DNA of 64,000 nucleotides from Candidatus Blochmannia vicinus (GCF_023586525.1 NZ_CP097763.1:310001-374000), one strand, 5' to 3'. Shown: positions 29,822-39,175, counted from the stretch's first letter. Numbers and translations: made by a program. The notes: a model not told the origin generated them from the letters alone.

Positions 29822-31105
29822 ATGTTTGTACTATATATTAGCATATATAGTATTATTATGTATATAGCTCAGCCTGTAATATGGATACGGTTATTATGGC
29901 GTAGCAGGAAATCGCCATCATATCGTAAACGTTGGTTGGAGCGTTATGGCTTCCATCATAAAAGTATTAAATCTGATGGTATAGTTTTGCATGCTGTGTC
30001 TCTTGGAGAAACATTAGCAGCTATTCCTCTGATACGTGCTTTACAGAAACGTTATCCAAGAATAACTATTACATTAACTGCAATGACTCCAACAGGAATA
30101 GAATTAGCACAGTCTAGGTTTCATGATAACACATATTGTAGTTACTTACCATATGATTTACCTGGTTCTATGAAACGATTTATTGACCAAGTTAAACCTA
30201 AATTGGTTATTGCTATGGAAACCGAATTATGGCCGAATCTTATTAATATATTGTATCAACGTAATATTCCTTTTGTTATTGTTAATGCTCGCCTCTCATT
30301 TCGTTCTTTTATTGGCTATAAGAAGTTTCGTTATTTTATTTCGTTAATTATGGAACGTATTACTTTTATTGCTGCTCAAAATAAAGGAGATGCTATTCGA
30401 TTTCTTAAGTTAGGATTAAAAAAAAACAAGTTATTTGTTACAGGTAATCTGAAGTTTGATATTGAAATATCTCAGGATTTATTAAACAAAATTTCATTTT
30501 TAAAAAAAACCTGGATTAAAAATCGACAGGTATGGATTGCTAGCAGCACTCATAAAGGAGAGGAAATATTGTTACTGCAAGCACATAAACATCTTTTGAC
30601 AACATTTCCTAATTTACTGATGATTTTAGCTCCGCGCCATCCAGAACGTTTTATTAATGTTAGAAGCATTACTGAAGAAGCTGGGTTTTCCTACATTATG
30701 AGAAGTGATGGAGTTGCGCCATCTCAAGAAACACAAGTAATTATTAATGATACTATAGGAGAATTGATGTTACTGTATGGTGTCTCGGATATGGCTTTTA
30801 TTGGAGGTAGTTTAGTAAAACATGGAGGACATAATCCATTAGAGCCAGCAGCACATTCCATTCCGTTGATTATGGGGCCATATACTTTCAATTTTCATGA
30901 TATTTGTATCAAATTATATGAGTCAGATGGATTAATTACCGTAACCGATACTGAATCTTTAATAAGTACTATTACTATGTTGCTTACAAATAAACAGAGT
31001 CGTTTAAATTATGGTTATAGAGCTATTAAAGTCCTAAAACATAATCAAGGAGCTTTACAACAATTATTATATTTATTAGATAATTATTTATTAATTAGAA
31101 GATAA
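29822..31105 (+). CDS. waaA: Kdo transferase (3-deoxy-D-manno-octulosonate transferase)
   Basis: 427 residues from the ATG at 29822 (E. coli 425); the frame also opens 4 codons earlier with TTG. GT30 enzyme attaching two Kdo residues to lipid IVA. N-terminal membrane anchor (YIAQPVIWIRLLW), the catalytic glutamate in AVSLGETLAAIPL near 60, METELWPNLI, APRHPERF, and GGSLVKHGGHNPLEPAA. Followed by a hairpin overlapping its stop codon. Confidence 0.97.
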   Translation: MFVLYISIYSIIMYIAQPVIWIRLLWRSRKSPSYRKRWLERYGFHHKSIKSDGIVLHAVSLGETLAAIPLIRALQKRYPRITITLTAMTPTGIELAQSRFHDNTYCSYLPYDLPGSMKRFIDQVKPKLVIAMETELWPNLINILYQRNIPFVIVNARLSFRSFIGYKKFRYFISLIMERITFIAAQNKGDAIRFLKLGLKKNKLFVTGNLKFDIEISQDLLNKISFLKKTWIKNRQVWIASSTHKGEEILLLQAHKHLLTTFPNLLMILAPRHPERFINVRSITEEAGFSYIMRSDGVAPSQETQVIINDTIGELMLLYGVSDMAFIGGSLVKHGGHNPLEPAAHSIPLIMGPYTFNFHDICIKLYESDGLITVTDTESLISTITMLLTNKQSRLNYGYRAIKVLKHNQGALQQLLYLLDNYLLIRR

Positions 31106-31127
31106 TTTTTTTATTTAAAAAAATTAT
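31102..31127 (+). terminator. A/T hairpin overlapping the waaA stop codon
   Basis: Arms 31102-31112 (ATAATTTTTTT) and 31117-31127 pair fully over 11 bp with loop ATTT. The TAA of waaA is within the left arm. Likely forms the 3' end of the waaA message, but the stem is nearly all A/T. Confidence 0.4.
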
Positions 31128-31803
31128 TGATTGTTGACTTAATTATGTGGAATTTAAGGGTTATTATTGTTTTGTTATTATTTAAAAATATATTAGTATC
31201 TATGTGTAATATTATACATTGCAACCATCTTTATATAATGTAATTAAAATATAAAATTAAATTAGGAAATACAGTAATTGAAAGATTATAGCATCATGGT
31301 TTGATATATTTACTCTTATTATCGATAGACTGTAATTATAAACGAATAGTCTCATATATTGTTATATATGACAGAAAGGAGGGTGTTGTTTTAATTTTTA
31401 TAAATTTATGTATAATCATTATATACATATTTGTATAACACAAAATTGTTTGTATTGGCATTTATAATAGTATGTAGATATATATGTTTTAGATAGTGAT
31501 TATGATTAATTAGGACTTGTGATATAAGAGTTAATTATTTATCTTTGATAAATATTTGTTAAATTTTAACATATTTAGTTTAAAGATGTAGGAAGTATAA
31601 GAATTAAAGATATTTTTTAAAATGTGTTTAATAGTTATTATGTAATCTTGATTTTTGAAATATACTTATGTTTTAACTAGATATTTAAATTTTAAAATAT
31701 AAACTATATTGTAGTACAAATAAATATTTAGTTTAGTCTATTTATATAGATAAATTTATTTTGTAGTTTTACTTTAATCGTCGACAAGTATAATTTCTAA
31801 TAT
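31106..31803. other. waaA-coaD gap
   Basis: 698 bases between genes that are adjacent in E. coli. In Klebsiella, Serratia and Yersinia a glucosyltransferase gene (waaE) lies here, so this may be eroded waaE. No homologous residues are recognisable in any frame. An AAAGGAGGG motif at 31376-31383 is not followed by a usable start codon. Confidence 0.5.
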
Positions 31804-32313
31804 ATGATGCTAACTCATGCGATGTATCCAGGAACTTTTGATCCATTAACGTATGGACATTTAGATATAATTGTTAGAGCCCATAAAATTTTTGGCGAAT
31901 TATTTTTAGCAGTAGCTGAAAATCCACAAAAAAATCCTCTGTTTAGTCTTAAAGAGCGTGTAATATTTGTAGAACAAGCAACTGCAACATTATCCAATGT
32001 AACAGTATTTGGATTTAATGATTTAACAGTAAACGTTATGAAAAAAAAACAAATAAATATTTTAATTCGGGGCTTAAGAACTAGGTCAGATTTTGAATAT
32101 GAAATACAACTTGCAAAAATTAATAATTATTTCGAAAAAGAAATAGAAACGATATTTATGACATCTACAGGAATTTGGACGTATCTTTCTTCTAAATTAG
32201 TGAAAGAGATTGCTCAATATGGAGGAAAAATAGATCAATTTATTCCTAATTTTATTGCTGAAAAAGTAATAGAAAAGTTAAGAAACACCCCGAAAGATAT
32301 GAAGATCTTATGA
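31804..32313 (+). CDS. coaD: phosphopantetheine adenylyltransferase
   Basis: 169 residues (E. coli 159); the ATG at 31807 matches the E. coli start better than the one at 31804. Makes dephospho-CoA from phosphopantetheine and ATP. Nucleotidyltransferase motif YPGTFDPLTYGHLD near 8-21, RGLRTRSDFEYEIQLA, and SSKLVKEIAQYGG. The C terminus is about 10 residues longer. CoaBC, the preceding steps of CoA synthesis, is encoded 1.1 kb downstream. Confidence 0.96.
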   Translation: MMLTHAMYPGTFDPLTYGHLDIIVRAHKIFGELFLAVAENPQKNPLFSLKERVIFVEQATATLSNVTVFGFNDLTVNVMKKKQINILIRGLRTRSDFEYEIQLAKINNYFEKEIETIFMTSTGIWTYLSSKLVKEIAQYGGKIDQFIPNFIAEKVIEKLRNTPKDMKIL

Positions 32314-32560
32314 TTATTTAAAAAACATTATTGTATGTATATCATTTATTTGATCCCTGGTATATATCTAATAATGTGGATAGTTATTATTTTTTAACAG
32401 ATAATCGAAATAACCAAATACAACCCTGATTAATTCTAGATTAGAATTAAATATATGCTTTTAAAAACATTTTGTACACACATTATAGTAAATTTTTGAG
32501 ATGGTCTTCTTTGAATTTATTTTAATAAAGTATCGGCGAATATTTAGTTCTTTATTTTAT

Positions 32561-32728
32561 TTAATTGCTTTTCTTTTCTATGTATATTACATGTTTTTGT
32601 ATAAAAGGGTCAAACTTTTTTAATTTTATTTTTTCAGGGTTAGTACGCTTATTTTTAGTAGTGCTATAATAATGCCCATTATTAGAGGAGGAAAATAAAC
32701 GGATTGTTTCTCGTATTTCTTTAGCCAT
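32561..32728 (-). CDS. rpmG: 50S ribosomal protein L33
   Basis: 55 residues, the E. coli length. Translation begins [20 protein letters not shown] and continues with [20 protein letters not shown], ending EKKSN with TAA at 32561-32563. It lacks the zinc cysteines, as does E. coli L33. It follows rpmB by 20 bases on the minus strand, the normal rpmB-rpmG order, with AAGGAAT before the ATG. Confidence 0.95.
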   Translation of the reverse strand: MAKEIRETIRLFSSSNNGHYYSTTKNKRTNPEKIKLKKFDPFIQKHVIYIEKKSN

Positions 32729-32748
32729 TATATAATTCCTTTTTAATA

Positions 32749-32979
32749 TTATTTATTTTTAGAATATAAATTAGATAGACAGTATTCGATTCCTAATTTA
32801 TCAATCAATCGCATACCTTTTGTAGATATCCGTAACGTAAAGTAGCGCTTTTTACTGTCGATCCAAAAACGATGAGAATGAATATTAGGTATAAACCAAC
32901 GTTTGGTCGCATTCATAGCGTGAGAACGTTTATTTCCATTCATAGGGCGCTTTCCAGTAATTTGGCACACTCGCGTCAC
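32749..32979 (-). CDS. rpmB: 50S ribosomal protein L28 (GTG start)
   Basis: 76 residues (E. coli 78). Starts with GTG at 32979 (GTG ACG CGA GTG), preceded by GGAGAG. Conserved [31 protein letters not shown] and [13 protein letters not shown]. Forms an operon with rpmG. In E. coli radC lies upstream, before coaBC; it is missing here. Confidence 0.97.
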   Translation of the reverse strand: MTRVCQITGKRPMNGNKRSHAMNATKRWFIPNIHSHRFWIDSKKRYFTLRISTKGMRLIDKLGIEYCLSNLYSKNK

Positions 32980-33402
32980 AATTACTCTCCTAATCGTTAT
33001 TATTAAAATAATTATTTAAACAATAATAATAAGAAAACTATTTTTATGTTTTCCTATAAATTTTGTTAATTCTTTTATTTATATTTTCATGTCTTGTTTT
33101 TTAAATATAATTAATAAAGAATTTTTTAAAAATTTATTTATATACATCTAATAAATACAATATCTTTAATATCGCAAATACTGGTTTTGTTATTGTTTGC
33201 TCATATATTACAAACATTCACATTTCCTATAGATTTATTAAGATGTATTATATAGGAATTTGCATGTTATGTGCAAGACTATTATTCTACTGAAATATTG
33301 AATTAATAAAAATTTATTAATTTTATTTATATTAATAAAAACTATCAATTTTTATGATATAACACATAAAATAAATAATCATTAAAATTATGTGAATATA
33401 AT
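32980..33402. other. divergent region rpmB/coaBC
   Basis: 423 bases holding both promoters. A 10-bp hairpin with 2-base loop (AATTAATAAA/TTTATTAATT) lies at 33301-33322. The radC gene of E. coli is absent and leaves no visible trace. Confidence 0.5.
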
Positions 33403-34611
33403 ATGACGGGATTAATTGATAAACGTATCATATTAGGAGTAAGCGGTGGTATTGCTGCATATAAAACTATAGACCTAATACGACTTCTAAAAGAAAGAGG
33501 TTCAAAAGTTAGAGTGATTATGACAAAATCTGCAAAAAAATTCGTTACTCCTTTAAGTTTACAAACAATATCCTGTCATCCAGTTTTGGATAATTTTTTT
33601 TCTCCTCAAATAGAGATGACGATGCCTCATATAAAATTAGCTAAATGGGCTGATTTAGTTTTACTTGCTCCAGCTACAGCTAATTTATTAGCTAGATTAT
33701 CTGTGGGATTGTCTAATGATTTATTATGCAGTTTGTGTTTAGCTACAACAGCTCCTATTGCTGTTGCACCATCTATGAATCAACAAATGTATAAAGCTAT
33801 CGTAACTCAAGCTAATTTAGATATTCTGCGAAAAAGAGGGGTGTTAGTCTGGGGCCCAGATTATGGATATCAAGCTTGTAATGATATTGGTTATGGGCGC
33901 ATGACGGATCCAAAAATACTTACTGAGTATATAGAGCATTATTTTTCTCATGACAGTTCTTTAAGTCATCTTAATATTATGATTACTGCTGGTCCTACTC
34001 ATGAAGCTTTAGATCCTATTCGGTTTTTTACTAATTACAGCTCAGGAAAAATGGGATTTGCTATTGCACAAGCTGCCGCAGACAAAGGAGCAAAAGTTAC
34101 ATTAATTGCAGGACCAGTACATTTGCACACTCCTATTCGAGTGAGACGAATTAATGTTATCTCTGCATTAGATATGAAAGAAGCAGTGATGCAAGATATT
34201 AAAAATCAGCAAATTTTCATTGGTTGTGCAGCAGTATCAGATTATCGTATTAATCATTCTTCTTCTGAGAAAATTAAAAAGGATAAAAATACCTTAAGAA
34301 TAATTATGATTAAAAATCCTGATATTGTATCAGAAGTAGGGTCATTAATTGATAAACGTCCCTATGTTGTTGGATTTGCTGCTGAAACTAAGAATATAGA
34401 AAAATATGCTCAAGATAAACGTATCGGTAAACATTTAGATTTAATTTGTGCTAATAATATTTCTCATGCGAATCAAGGATTCAATAGTGATAATAATGCT
34501 TTATATCTGTTTTGGAATAAAGGCAGCGTTGTATTGCCTTTAAGGAGAAAAAATTTATTGGCGCAACAACTTATTAATGAAATTATTAAGCGGTACAATG
34601 AAAACAATTAA
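33403..34611 (+). CDS. coaBC: phosphopantothenoylcysteine decarboxylase / phosphopantothenate-cysteine ligase
   Basis: 402 residues (E. coli 406). Bifunctional: N-terminal CoaC (FMN decarboxylase) with [16 protein letters not shown], the catalytic His in [12 protein letters not shown] near 75, [11 protein letters not shown], and the cysteine in [10 protein letters not shown] near 157. The C-terminal CoaB begins near 190 ([18 protein letters not shown]) with [10 protein letters not shown] and AAVSDYRI. Its end overlaps dut by 14 bases, as in E. coli, so the two are coupled. Confidence 0.97.
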   Translation: MTGLIDKRIILGVSGGIAAYKTIDLIRLLKERGSKVRVIMTKSAKKFVTPLSLQTISCHPVLDNFFSPQIEMTMPHIKLAKWADLVLLAPATANLLARLSVGLSNDLLCSLCLATTAPIAVAPSMNQQMYKAIVTQANLDILRKRGVLVWGPDYGYQACNDIGYGRMTDPKILTEYIEHYFSHDSSLSHLNIMITAGPTHEALDPIRFFTNYSSGKMGFAIAQAAADKGAKVTLIAGPVHLHTPIRVRRINVISALDMKEAVMQDIKNQQIFIGCAAVSDYRINHSSSEKIKKDKNTLRIIMIKNPDIVSEVGSLIDKRPYVVGFAAETKNIEKYAQDKRIGKHLDLICANNISHANQGFNSDNNALYLFWNKGSVVLPLRRKNLLAQQLINEIIKRYNENN

Positions 34612-35047
34612 CATTAAAATTATTGATAATCGTGTTATTAATTATTTTTGTTTTCCGAGATATGCTACAGCAGGGTCTGCTGGATTAGATTTGCCAGCTT
34701 GTCTGAGTGAACCGTTGACCATTTATCCTGGAGAAACTCATTTAATTTATACTGGTATTGCAATACATATCTCTGATATAAAGATAGCGGGTGTTATTTT
34801 GCCTCGTTCAGGGTTGGGGCATAAGTACGGTATTGTTTTAGGAAATTTGGTTGGGCTCATAGATTCAGATTATCAAGGAGAATTAATGGTATCTTTATGG
34901 AATCGTGGATCAAAAAAATATGTCGTGTATCCTGGGAAAAGGATAGCACAGTTGATTTTTATACCGATAATTCAAGTTAAGTTTTCTGTAGTTAAATCAT
35001 TTATTCCTACCGAACGCGGGTCTGATGGTTTTGGTCATTCGATGTAA
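34598..35047 (+). CDS. dut: dUTP diphosphatase
   Basis: 149 residues from the ATG at 34598 inside the coaBC 3' end. Hydrolyses dUTP, keeping uracil out of DNA and supplying dUMP. All five trimeric dUTPase motifs are present: [40 protein letters not shown] and the C-terminal RGSDGFGHS. The coaBC-dut order is that of E. coli. Confidence 0.96.
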   Translation: MKTINIKIIDNRVINYFCFPRYATAGSAGLDLPACLSEPLTIYPGETHLIYTGIAIHISDIKIAGVILPRSGLGHKYGIVLGNLVGLIDSDYQGELMVSLWNRGSKKYVVYPGKRIAQLIFIPIIQVKFSVVKSFIPTERGSDGFGHSM

Positions 35048-35351
35048 AACATTACTTACTACATGAGTATAATGAAAATTATACTTTTTTATTCAAGTTA
35101 TAATATACATATTCTAAATAATTACGTAAATAAAGTATATTATTAATTTATTGAAATAAACAGTATAGTATGTTTAATGAATTGTTATATTTATAAATAA
35201 TATATAAATATTCTGATTAGTATCTATATATAGCAATGGTCTTTATTTTTAAAAAAGACGTACTTATATTGATTTTATATTAATTTTAGAATAAAAAATT
35301 AACACAATATATTGTGTATATAGTTCTATAATATATATGTGCAATGGTATT

Positions 35352-35380
35352 AAACAATTTTAATATTATTAAAATTGTTT
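35352..35380. repeat. 13-bp palindrome, loop ATT
   Basis: Arms AAACAATTTTAAT and complement, 35352-35364 and 35368-35380, fully paired. On the plus strand the right arm ends in TTGTTTCTAT, so it could act as a weak terminator, but it is 305 bases beyond dut. Confidence 0.7.
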
Positions 35381-35416
35381 CTATATAATTTTTACTTATT
35401 AATTGATTTTATTTTG

Positions 35417-35472
35417 TTATAATAACTTATATTAAAATAACAAAAATATTATTTTAATATAAGTTATTATAA
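35417..35472. repeat. perfect 24-bp palindrome, 8-base loop
   Basis: Arms 35417-35440 and 35449-35472 are exact reverse complements (outer end TTATAATAACTTATATTAAA); the loop is CAAAAATA. All but one base pair are A/T. First of two adjacent palindromes, 13 bases apart. Confidence 0.85.
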
Positions 35473-35485
35473 TCTATTTTTAATA

Positions 35486-35521
35486 GTTGTTATATGATTT
35501 ATATATAAATCATATAACAAC
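35486..35521. repeat. perfect 36-base palindrome, no loop
   Basis: 18-base arms GTTGTTATATGATTTATA and complement meet without a spacer. First mismatch is outside both ends. Lies about 300 bases before yicC. Confidence 0.85.
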
Positions 35522-35817
35522 AGTAGTATTTATTATGCACAGAATATAATTCTCTAGTTTAGAAGATTGTATTTGAAAATAAATAAGAATTTTATAAATT
35601 ATTATCAGTTATCGTATTATTATATTGTTATTATTGAATTAAGTAATATAAGTTTCATAAGCACTAAATTAATTCCACAAATTTTTAATAAATTACATCT
35701 ATATATTCAGTACATAATTAAAATTGGATTTTTATATGCATGATGGGATTAAATTATTTACTTATTTAAATTTTTAAAATTTTATTTTTATTTTTTGATA
35801 AAATTTAGGTGCTTGTT

Positions 35818-36696
35818 ATGGTTTATAGTATGACCGCTTTTTCAAGACATGAAGTAAAGTATACATGGGGTAATGTTATCTGGGAAATTTGTTCCTTAAA
35901 TCAACGTTATTTAGATATTCATATTGATTTACCTAAATATCTTTATGATTTATCGTGGATGATTCGTAAACAAATTAAAGATTCTCTTACTAGAGGAAAA
36001 ATAGAATGTTTTTTACGCATTAAAATGAATAGTAATTGTGATAATAATAATATAAGCACGCTTATTGTTAATAAACAGTTGGTTTATCATCTTGTTTCTT
36101 ATGCAAAATGGGTAAAAACATTAATTAATGATGAAGGTGAGATAAATCCAATAGATATTTTATCTTGGCCAGGAGTAATAACATATGAAAAAAATGACAT
36201 GAATAATGTTAGTACTGAATTATTAATATGTTTTAAAGAGGCATTACATAATTTAGTGCAAAATAGGGAAAGAGAAGGTATTTTTTTAAAAAATAAAATT
36301 GTTGAACGTTTACATTTAATGTATAAGGAAGTTAATGAAATTCGTCAATATATTCCTAATGTATTAGAGTGGAAGCGAAAGAAACTTTTGGAACAAATGC
36401 AGGATGTTTGCGTTTATGTTGATCCAATACGATTAGAACAAGAGTTATTAATAGTAGCCCAGAAAATTGACATTTCAGAAGAAGTAGATCGTTTAACAGG
36501 TCATATCAAAGAAATGCATCGCGTTCTTGATCAAAAAGGATCTATTGGTAGGCGATTAGATTTTATAATACAGGAACTGTGTAGAGAAGCTAATACATTA
36601 ACTTCAAAATCTATAAACTCTCATATTACTCAATTAGCAATCTCTTTAAAAATATTTATTGAACAAGTTCGAGAACAAACTCAAAATATTGAATAA
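35818..36696 (+). CDS. yicC: YicC family endoribonuclease-type protein
   Basis: 292 residues from the ATG at 35818, preceded by TTAGGTG (E. coli YicC 287). Conserved YSMTAFSRHE at the N terminus, SLNQRYLDIHIDLP, LTRGKIEC, DEGEINPIDILSWPGV, and a C-terminal RLDFIIQELCREANTLTSKS. The family has been reported to have endoribonuclease activity. The neighbouring rph/pyrE genes of E. coli are gone. Function here is assigned by family only. Confidence 0.93.
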   Translation: MVYSMTAFSRHEVKYTWGNVIWEICSLNQRYLDIHIDLPKYLYDLSWMIRKQIKDSLTRGKIECFLRIKMNSNCDNNNISTLIVNKQLVYHLVSYAKWVKTLINDEGEINPIDILSWPGVITYEKNDMNNVSTELLICFKEALHNLVQNREREGIFLKNKIVERLHLMYKEVNEIRQYIPNVLEWKRKKLLEQMQDVCVYVDPIRLEQELLIVAQKIDISEEVDRLTGHIKEMHRVLDQKGSIGRRLDFIIQELCREANTLTSKSINSHITQLAISLKIFIEQVREQTQNIE

Positions 36697-37187
36697 AATA
36701 TAGCCATTAAATAAAGAGTTTTTTGTTTAATTTGAATTAGATTGTTTAGTTGTATCTATATTTATTGTCAATAGTTGATTTCGATAATTTTTGAATTAAA
36801 TAAAATATTTTAATTAATTATCTTAGAACTAAGATTTTAATATTAAAATTCTATATTTTATTTATGTAAACATTGTTACTTACACTTTTGCATTATGTTG
36901 CAATCATTACTAGAAATATATTTCTAGTTTAACAGCCCTATTTAATCAAAAACGATATATTATTTGATATTGTTTATAGATGAACTGTTATCATATATTT
37001 ATGAATAAATTATATTTCTTCAAAATTTAATTTTTTGTTAAAATAACATATCAATTTGTAAACCAAAATATTTTACTATAAATTAAATGATATATATCAC
37101 TTAACTTACGGTATTTTTATGAATTTATATAAACTGAAATGTATAATATATTATTATTTAAAAATATTATTTATTATTAAATATAAA

Positions 37188-37252
37188 TTTAAATAATATT
37201 CTTATAAAAAAATAAAAAGATATTTTATTTTTTTATAAGAATATTATTTAAA
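37188..37252. repeat. perfect 30-bp palindrome, loop AGATA
   Basis: Arms 37188-37217 and 37223-37252 pair without mismatch; the outer end is TTTAAATAATATTCTTATAA. The bases just outside both arms do not pair. Located between yicC and the MarR-type gene. Confidence 0.88.
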
Positions 37253-37459
37253 GATTGTGATTTATATCTGTTTAAATGTAAATATATAATTTTAAATTAA
37301 AAATAAATCATAAAAAATAAAAAAATTATTTTTTTGTAAATCTATCAGAAATTTTCTTTTTCCTACAGTAATATTTCAAATTTAAAAAAACTCCGATAAA
37401 ATAAAAATAGCAAACAATATAAAAGTTATATATCAGAATATATGCGTTTTGGAGTAACA

Positions 37460-37513
37460 ATGTCTGATTATTTCAATATAATTGAAAATATTAATTTAGT
37501 AGAATTACAATAA
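37460..37513 (+). CDS. possible 17-residue peptide with good ribosome-binding site
   Basis: ATG at 37460 follows TTTTGGAGTAACA, one of the better ribosome-binding sites in the window. The peptide reads MSDYFNIIENINLVELQ. Four bases after its stop comes AGGAGG followed by ATGAACTGA, a second start-like signal that ends after two codons. No family recognised. It may be a leader peptide, the relic of a lost gene's 5' end, or chance. Confidence 0.3.
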   Translation: MSDYFNIIENINLVELQ

Positions 37514-37649
37514 TTTAGGAGGCATGAACTGAAATAATTGATTAAATAAGTGTTGTTAATTATTAGGTTAAAATAATTAAACTGAAAGTTATTATTTTAA
37601 TAAACAATATACTGCAGATAATTTATTTTATAATTTAACCTGATATTAA

Positions 37650-37677
37650 TTGAAACTGTCAAATACAGTCCTATTAT
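37650..37677 (+). promoter_or_regulatory. candidate promoter with internal operator for the MarR-type gene
   Basis: TTGAAA at 37650-37655 and TATTAT at 37672-37677 are separated by 16 bases, a good sigma-70 arrangement. The spacer holds the inverted repeat ACTGT-CAAAT-ACAGT (37655-37669). The coding start is 31 bases after the -10 box. An operator between -35 and -10 fits autorepression, as is common in the MarR family. This is an inference from sequence only. Confidence 0.45.
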
Positions 37678-37708
37678 CGTTATTGATTTAATATAGAGAT
37701 ACACAATT

Positions 37709-38149
37709 ATGAATAGATTAACAGATATTTCAAATATGGTAGAATCTTTATCCCGTATTTATCATCGTTTACGCAAAGAAATAAACGGTCAGTTAGTTAA
37801 TGAAGGACTTTCGATGTCTAAAATGAAAATATTACATCTTATTACTACCGGTAAAACTAGTGCAACAGACATTAAAAATTATATGGGATTTTCTTCAAGA
37901 ACTGTAGTAACAGTACTTGACGCGTTAGAAAAGGATGAAATGTTACGCCGACAACAAAGCTTGACAGATCGCAGAGTAAAGTATGTTCATATTACAGAAA
38001 AAGGACGTGATAAATTACGTATTGCTAAAGATACGCATAATATTATTTTAGACCGTATGTTTTCTCCTTTGTCTGATATGCAACTTAAAAGTTTTAGAGA
38101 AGTATGTAATTTGCTTGAAATACGACAAAAAAATAATATATTAAACTAA
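37709..38149 (+). CDS. MarR-family transcriptional regulator
   Basis: 146 residues. Winged-helix MarR layout: N-terminal dimerisation helix (MVESLSRIYHRLRKEIN), recognition-helix region TSATDIKNYMGFSSRTVVTVLDALEKDEML near 52-80 (read as SRTVVTVLDALEK), the wing SLTDRRVKYVHITEKG near 88-104 with its DRR signature, then a C-terminal dimerisation helix. No E. coli gene of this family lies between yicC and gmk, so I give no symbol. TATAGAGAT precedes the ATG. Ligand and targets are unknown; SlyA- or MarR-like repression is possible. Confidence 0.88.
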   Translation: MNRLTDISNMVESLSRIYHRLRKEINGQLVNEGLSMSKMKILHLITTGKTSATDIKNYMGFSSRTVVTVLDALEKDEMLRRQQSLTDRRVKYVHITEKGRDKLRIAKDTHNIILDRMFSPLSDMQLKSFREVCNLLEIRQKNNILN

Positions 38150-38463
38150 TATAAACGTGTTGTATATTATAATATACATTATAAGCATTTAGTAACATAA
38201 ATAGGGTTTTCGGCAAGACTGTTTTATGAATTTAGTACATAACCATATAATAATCACTATTGAATTATCTAATAATTGTTAAGTCTTGCCGAAAACCCTC
38301 CATCAAAGACTATTAACAATTAAATGTGTTAATGTAGATGGTAAGTTTTAGTATCAACTAGAATTAATTGTAGACCGTGGTCATGATTTAGTCATGTACA
38401 AAATAATAATATATTTTTAAAAATTGATTATTCATATAATTAAAAGTTGTATATTCCTTTACG
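38150..38463. other. gap before gmk with spaced inverted repeat
   Basis: 314 bases; the only notable structure is the 18-bp inverted repeat 38203-38299, listed separately. The gmk promoter must be here. No gene seen. Confidence 0.6.
38203..38299. repeat. 18-bp GC-containing inverted repeat with 61-base spacer
   Basis: Left arm AGGGTTTTCGGCAAGACT (38203-38220) and its exact complement at 38282-38299, separated by 61 AT-rich bases. G+C content of the arms is far above the surroundings. The wide spacing differs from the tight palindromes elsewhere. Confidence 0.88.
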
Positions 38464-39102
38464 ATGAAGAATTTAGGAACATTATGCGTCATATCTGCTC
38501 CAAGTGGCACAGGAAAGTCTACGTTAATTCAAACTTTAATGCAATATAATGGTTTCATTTATAAAATTAAATTATCTATCTCTTATACTACACGTATTAA
38601 AAGATCTGGGGAAATTCATGGAAAAGATTATTATTTTATTTCAAGAAAAAAATTTAAATATATGATTAATAAGAATAAGTTTTTTGAATATGCTAAAGTT
38701 TTTGATCATTATTATGGTACCTTGAAAAATGATATCAAAACTATGTTAAGTACTGGAATACATGTTGTGCTCAATATTGATTGGAAAGGAGCGCAACAAA
38801 TTCGAAATAAAATAAAAAATAATATTTATACTATTTTTATTTTACCTCCATCAAAGAAAGAATTATCACGTCGGTTATATTTTAGGGGACAAGATGCAAA
38901 AAAAATTATTGCTGAACGTATGAAGCATGCAATGGATGAAATTAGTCATTTTAAAGAATATGATTATGTCGTGGTAAATGATGACTTTAATATTGCTCTA
39001 ATACATTTACAATCAATTATATTATCTGAACAATTGCGTATAGCATATCAAAAAATACACCATGCAACATTAATACATAACTTATTGTTACCAGACGTAT
39101 AG
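38464..39102 (+). CDS. gmk: guanylate kinase
   Basis: 212 residues (E. coli 207). Phosphorylates GMP to GDP. P-loop ISAPSGTGKSTLIQ near 9-22, GMP-binding SYTTRIKRSGEIHGKDYYF, AKVFDHYYGT, FILPPSKKEL and the lid ARG-rich YFRGQDAKKIIAERM. It precedes rpoZ, as in E. coli. No clear ribosome-binding site. Confidence 0.97.
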   Translation: MKNLGTLCVISAPSGTGKSTLIQTLMQYNGFIYKIKLSISYTTRIKRSGEIHGKDYYFISRKKFKYMINKNKFFEYAKVFDHYYGTLKNDIKTMLSTGIHVVLNIDWKGAQQIRNKIKNNIYTIFILPPSKKELSRRLYFRGQDAKKIIAERMKHAMDEISHFKEYDYVVVNDDFNIALIHLQSIILSEQLRIAYQKIHHATLIHNLLLPDV

Positions 39103-39175
39103 CAATAATACGAAATTTACATAATAATGCTCTTAATATGGTTAGTAATTTAAAAATTAATAAGGATACAATAAA

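Larger units (their letters stand above)
35048..35817. other. dut-yicC gap with three palindromes
   Basis: 770 bases. E. coli has slmA, pyrE and rph here; none is recognisable. The palindromes at 35352-35380, 35417-35472 and 35486-35521 lie within 170 bases of each other and are listed separately. Confidence 0.6.
36697..37708. other. 1.0 kb gap between yicC and the MarR-type gene
   Basis: Holds a 20-base palindrome ACTAGAAATATATTTCTAGT at 36909-36928, a 30-bp palindrome at 37188-37252, a short ORF with a strong ribosome-binding site at 37460, and the promoter of the downstream regulator. A smaller hairpin ATCTTAG/CTAAGAT lies near 36821-36836. Confidence 0.6.
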
